Shown here piece by piece: positions 6,143 through 7,460 of a stretch of 7,460 nucleotides of DNA (positions are counted from its first letter, which is position 1; every line of letters begins with the position of its first letter). The position numbers and the translations under genes were made by a program. The DNA comes from an uncultured Christensenella sp. Lineage in GTDB: Bacteria; Bacillota; Clostridia; Christensenellales; UBA3700. Under the pieces are notes generated by a model. That model saw only the letters and a list, made by a program, of their open reading frames with translations. It did not search any database and was not told where the DNA came from. The DNA lies in the NCBI GenBank assembly GCA_910584635.1, contig CAJUBA010000029.1:1-7460 (forward strand), in the 5' to 3' direction.

Positions 6143-7460
6143 ATGGATATTAGGAAAAAGAAAATAAAAATATATTTAACAGTTACGATAGTATTGCTTG
6201 TAGTGTTGTTTTTTTGCGCGCACGCAATATTAGGAAATTATAAGACTTTTAATGAGATTGCAGTAAATAAAACCGCAGCGAACTCATCGAATCTAGGCGA
6301 AATGCTATTGGAAGGATATGATGAAGATACAACAGGTCAAGGTAAAGTCTTTGATAAAGAAGTATTTTGGAAGTTAATAAGTCAGATAAGCGGAGAAAAA
6401 GAGCCTAACAAAGATACGCTTAACGGTCTGACTTCGACGAAAACGTCTGCGGATTTAAGAACTCTTAACGGCGGAAGCGACGTTACGGTTGTAATAAACG
6501 GAATACCTTGGACGGCAACGTATTTGTCTGCGAATGAAAAAGGCGAACCAGTATTGACATTGTGGCAAGCGGACTCTATTGAGTTCAACTACTATAACGC
6601 AAGTACAAATGCAATGGTTGATAATGTTATGACGGCGACGTTTAACACATCTGAAAACGCTATAGATTCTCTTACGAAATACCCGTCAAATTCTTACGGA
6701 ACGAGTTTTATTGCGACGTCCGTACTCAATAACGGCGGAGAGTGGGCAAGAACAGGCTCTGCGACTCAAACCGTCGAACAAAACGAAAACAGCACCTACG
6801 CTAAGTTTACGATGGACAACGTGAAGGGTAGTCTTACACAGTTTATAGACGCGCCTAACGATATGCCCTTCCAAAAGAATGCAAGTTTAGAAAGCGCTAA
6901 GACTTATTCTTTTTATAGTGATTGTCAGTATGACACAAACAACGATGTCTTGGGCGCGCCTATAGCGGGGAATATGTACAGCCCAACATTGACGTATTAT
7001 ACAAACTCAAAAGTAGATAGGGATGGATATTTAGCGTGGGGAGACGATAAAATCTGGCTTCCGAGCGTAGCGGAAGTGGGTTATGGCGCGGATGGCGGAG
7101 ATACGAGCGGACTGTGGAAGACGTCGAAAAATCAAAGAAAGATAACTTCCGGTCCGGCAAAGTCTACGAGACTGCGTTCGGCTCGTTACAATACTTATTA
7201 CAGTGTGTATATACTGCTCGCCGACGGCTCTTTGATCGATACAGGTCGTGTAACGGTTGCCCATGCAGTACGCCCCGCATTTCACCTTAATTTAGCCAAG
7301 GCTGAAGCCTCAACGGCGCTATCAATTTCCAAGACGAAAGGAGATACAAAAAAGTATTACAGCGAAACAGACGGGGTGGCGAACGAAGTAGAATTCGAGT
7401 TGGAAAAAGTAAACAGCAACTTTACAGATATAACAATCCAAGCAACAGATATTGAGGGGA
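6143..7460 (+). CDS. Exported protein with DUF6273-like region (3' end outside window)
   Basis: The frame stays open for 439 codons to the window end, so the C-terminus is missing. Residues 1-9 are strongly basic (MDIRKKKIK). Residues 10-30 are a hydrophobic span ending AHA, which could be a membrane anchor or a signal peptide cut after Ala28. Cys25 follows Phe, so it is not a lipobox. Residues about 100-385 resemble DUF6273-type surface proteins: VVINGIPWTATYL (116-128), YPSNSYGTSF (180-189), KIWLPSVAEVGYG (303-315), STRLRSARYN (341-350) and AVRPAFHLNL (375-384). The region after 385 may begin an Ig-like or Flg_new-type domain. The function of this family is not known to me; extracellular location is inferred. 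The frame is open and protein-like throughout. The gene stands after its neighbour's terminator, with its own leader and palindrome. Confidence 0.85.
   Translation, partial: MDIRKKKIKIYLTVTIVLLVVLFFCAHAILGNYKTFNEIAVNKTAANSSNLGEMLLEGYDEDTTGQGKVFDKEVFWKLISQISGEKEPNKDTLNGLTSTKTSADLRTLNGGSDVTVVINGIPWTATYLSANEKGEPVLTLWQADSIEFNYYNASTNAMVDNVMTATFNTSENAIDSLTKYPSNSYGTSFIATSVLNNGGEWARTGSATQTVEQNENSTYAKFTMDNVKGSLTQFIDAPNDMPFQKNASLESAKTYSFYSDCQYDTNNDVLGAPIAGNMYSPTLTYYTNSKVDRDGYLAWGDDKIWLPSVAEVGYGADGGDTSGLWKTSKNQRKITSGPAKSTRLRSARYNTYYSVYILLADGSLIDTGRVTVAHAVRPAFHLNLAKAEASTALSISKTKGDTKKYYSETDGVANEVEFELEKVNSNFTDITIQATDIEG

Noticed and set aside
6143..6232. Lipoprotein lipobox at Cys25 of the second protein
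   Set aside because: Cys25 is preceded by Phe-Phe; the -1 position needs a small residue, so lipidation is unlikely. An AHA cleavage site or an uncleaved anchor fits better.
6382..7285. Minus-strand frames of 62-84 codons near the right end
   Set aside because: They are opposite a continuous 439-codon plus-strand frame with a signal sequence and family motifs, so they are shadows.

Overview
The window looks like chromosomal DNA from a low-GC Gram-positive-type bacterium, most likely an uncultured gut Clostridia/Bacillota relative. The evidence is the AT-rich intergenic DNA, a Sec/lipobox leader, and two large surface proteins built from families common in such genomes (Listeria-Bacteroides/Flg_new repeats with BspA-type leucine-rich repeats, and a DUF6273-like domain). 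The taxonomic assignment is inference; there is no marker gene here.

Layout. Bases 1-1003 hold no convincing gene. They carry a 55-bp perfect direct repeat (1-55 and 230-284), then a roughly 420-bp block (367-785) bounded by 11-bp inverted ends. That block contains an imperfect fold-back of GAGCGAAGC-type repeat sequence. AT-rich promoter DNA follows, with TTGACA-N17-TAAAAT at 922-950. Bases 1004-5869 encode one 1621-residue predicted lipoprotein: lipobox, then about fourteen tandem Flg_new/InlB-like modules, then about 580 residues of BspA-type (LRR_5) leucine-rich repeats. Three of its modules have been duplicated as one 205-residue block. The gene ends at a strong 14-bp-stem terminator (5903-5943). 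Bases 5944-6142 are a regulatory or mobile-element-like intergenic region with three copies of a short unit arranged as a 21-bp inverted repeat and a 14-bp-arm palindrome. Bases 6143-7460 are the start of a second exported protein, cut by the window end, with a DUF6273-like region.

How they fit together. Both genes read rightward and both products are predicted to be displayed outside the membrane, one lipid-anchored and the other carrying a membrane-spanning leader or anchor. The terminator and a separate leader region argue that they are independently transcribed neighbours, not one operon. Their likely roles are adhesion, ligand binding or surface decoration, but nothing in the sequence identifies a ligand. 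I see no enzyme, defence system, CRISPR array, tRNA or rRNA. The most interesting material is the repeat architecture: block duplication in the lipoprotein and the two non-coding repeat clusters.
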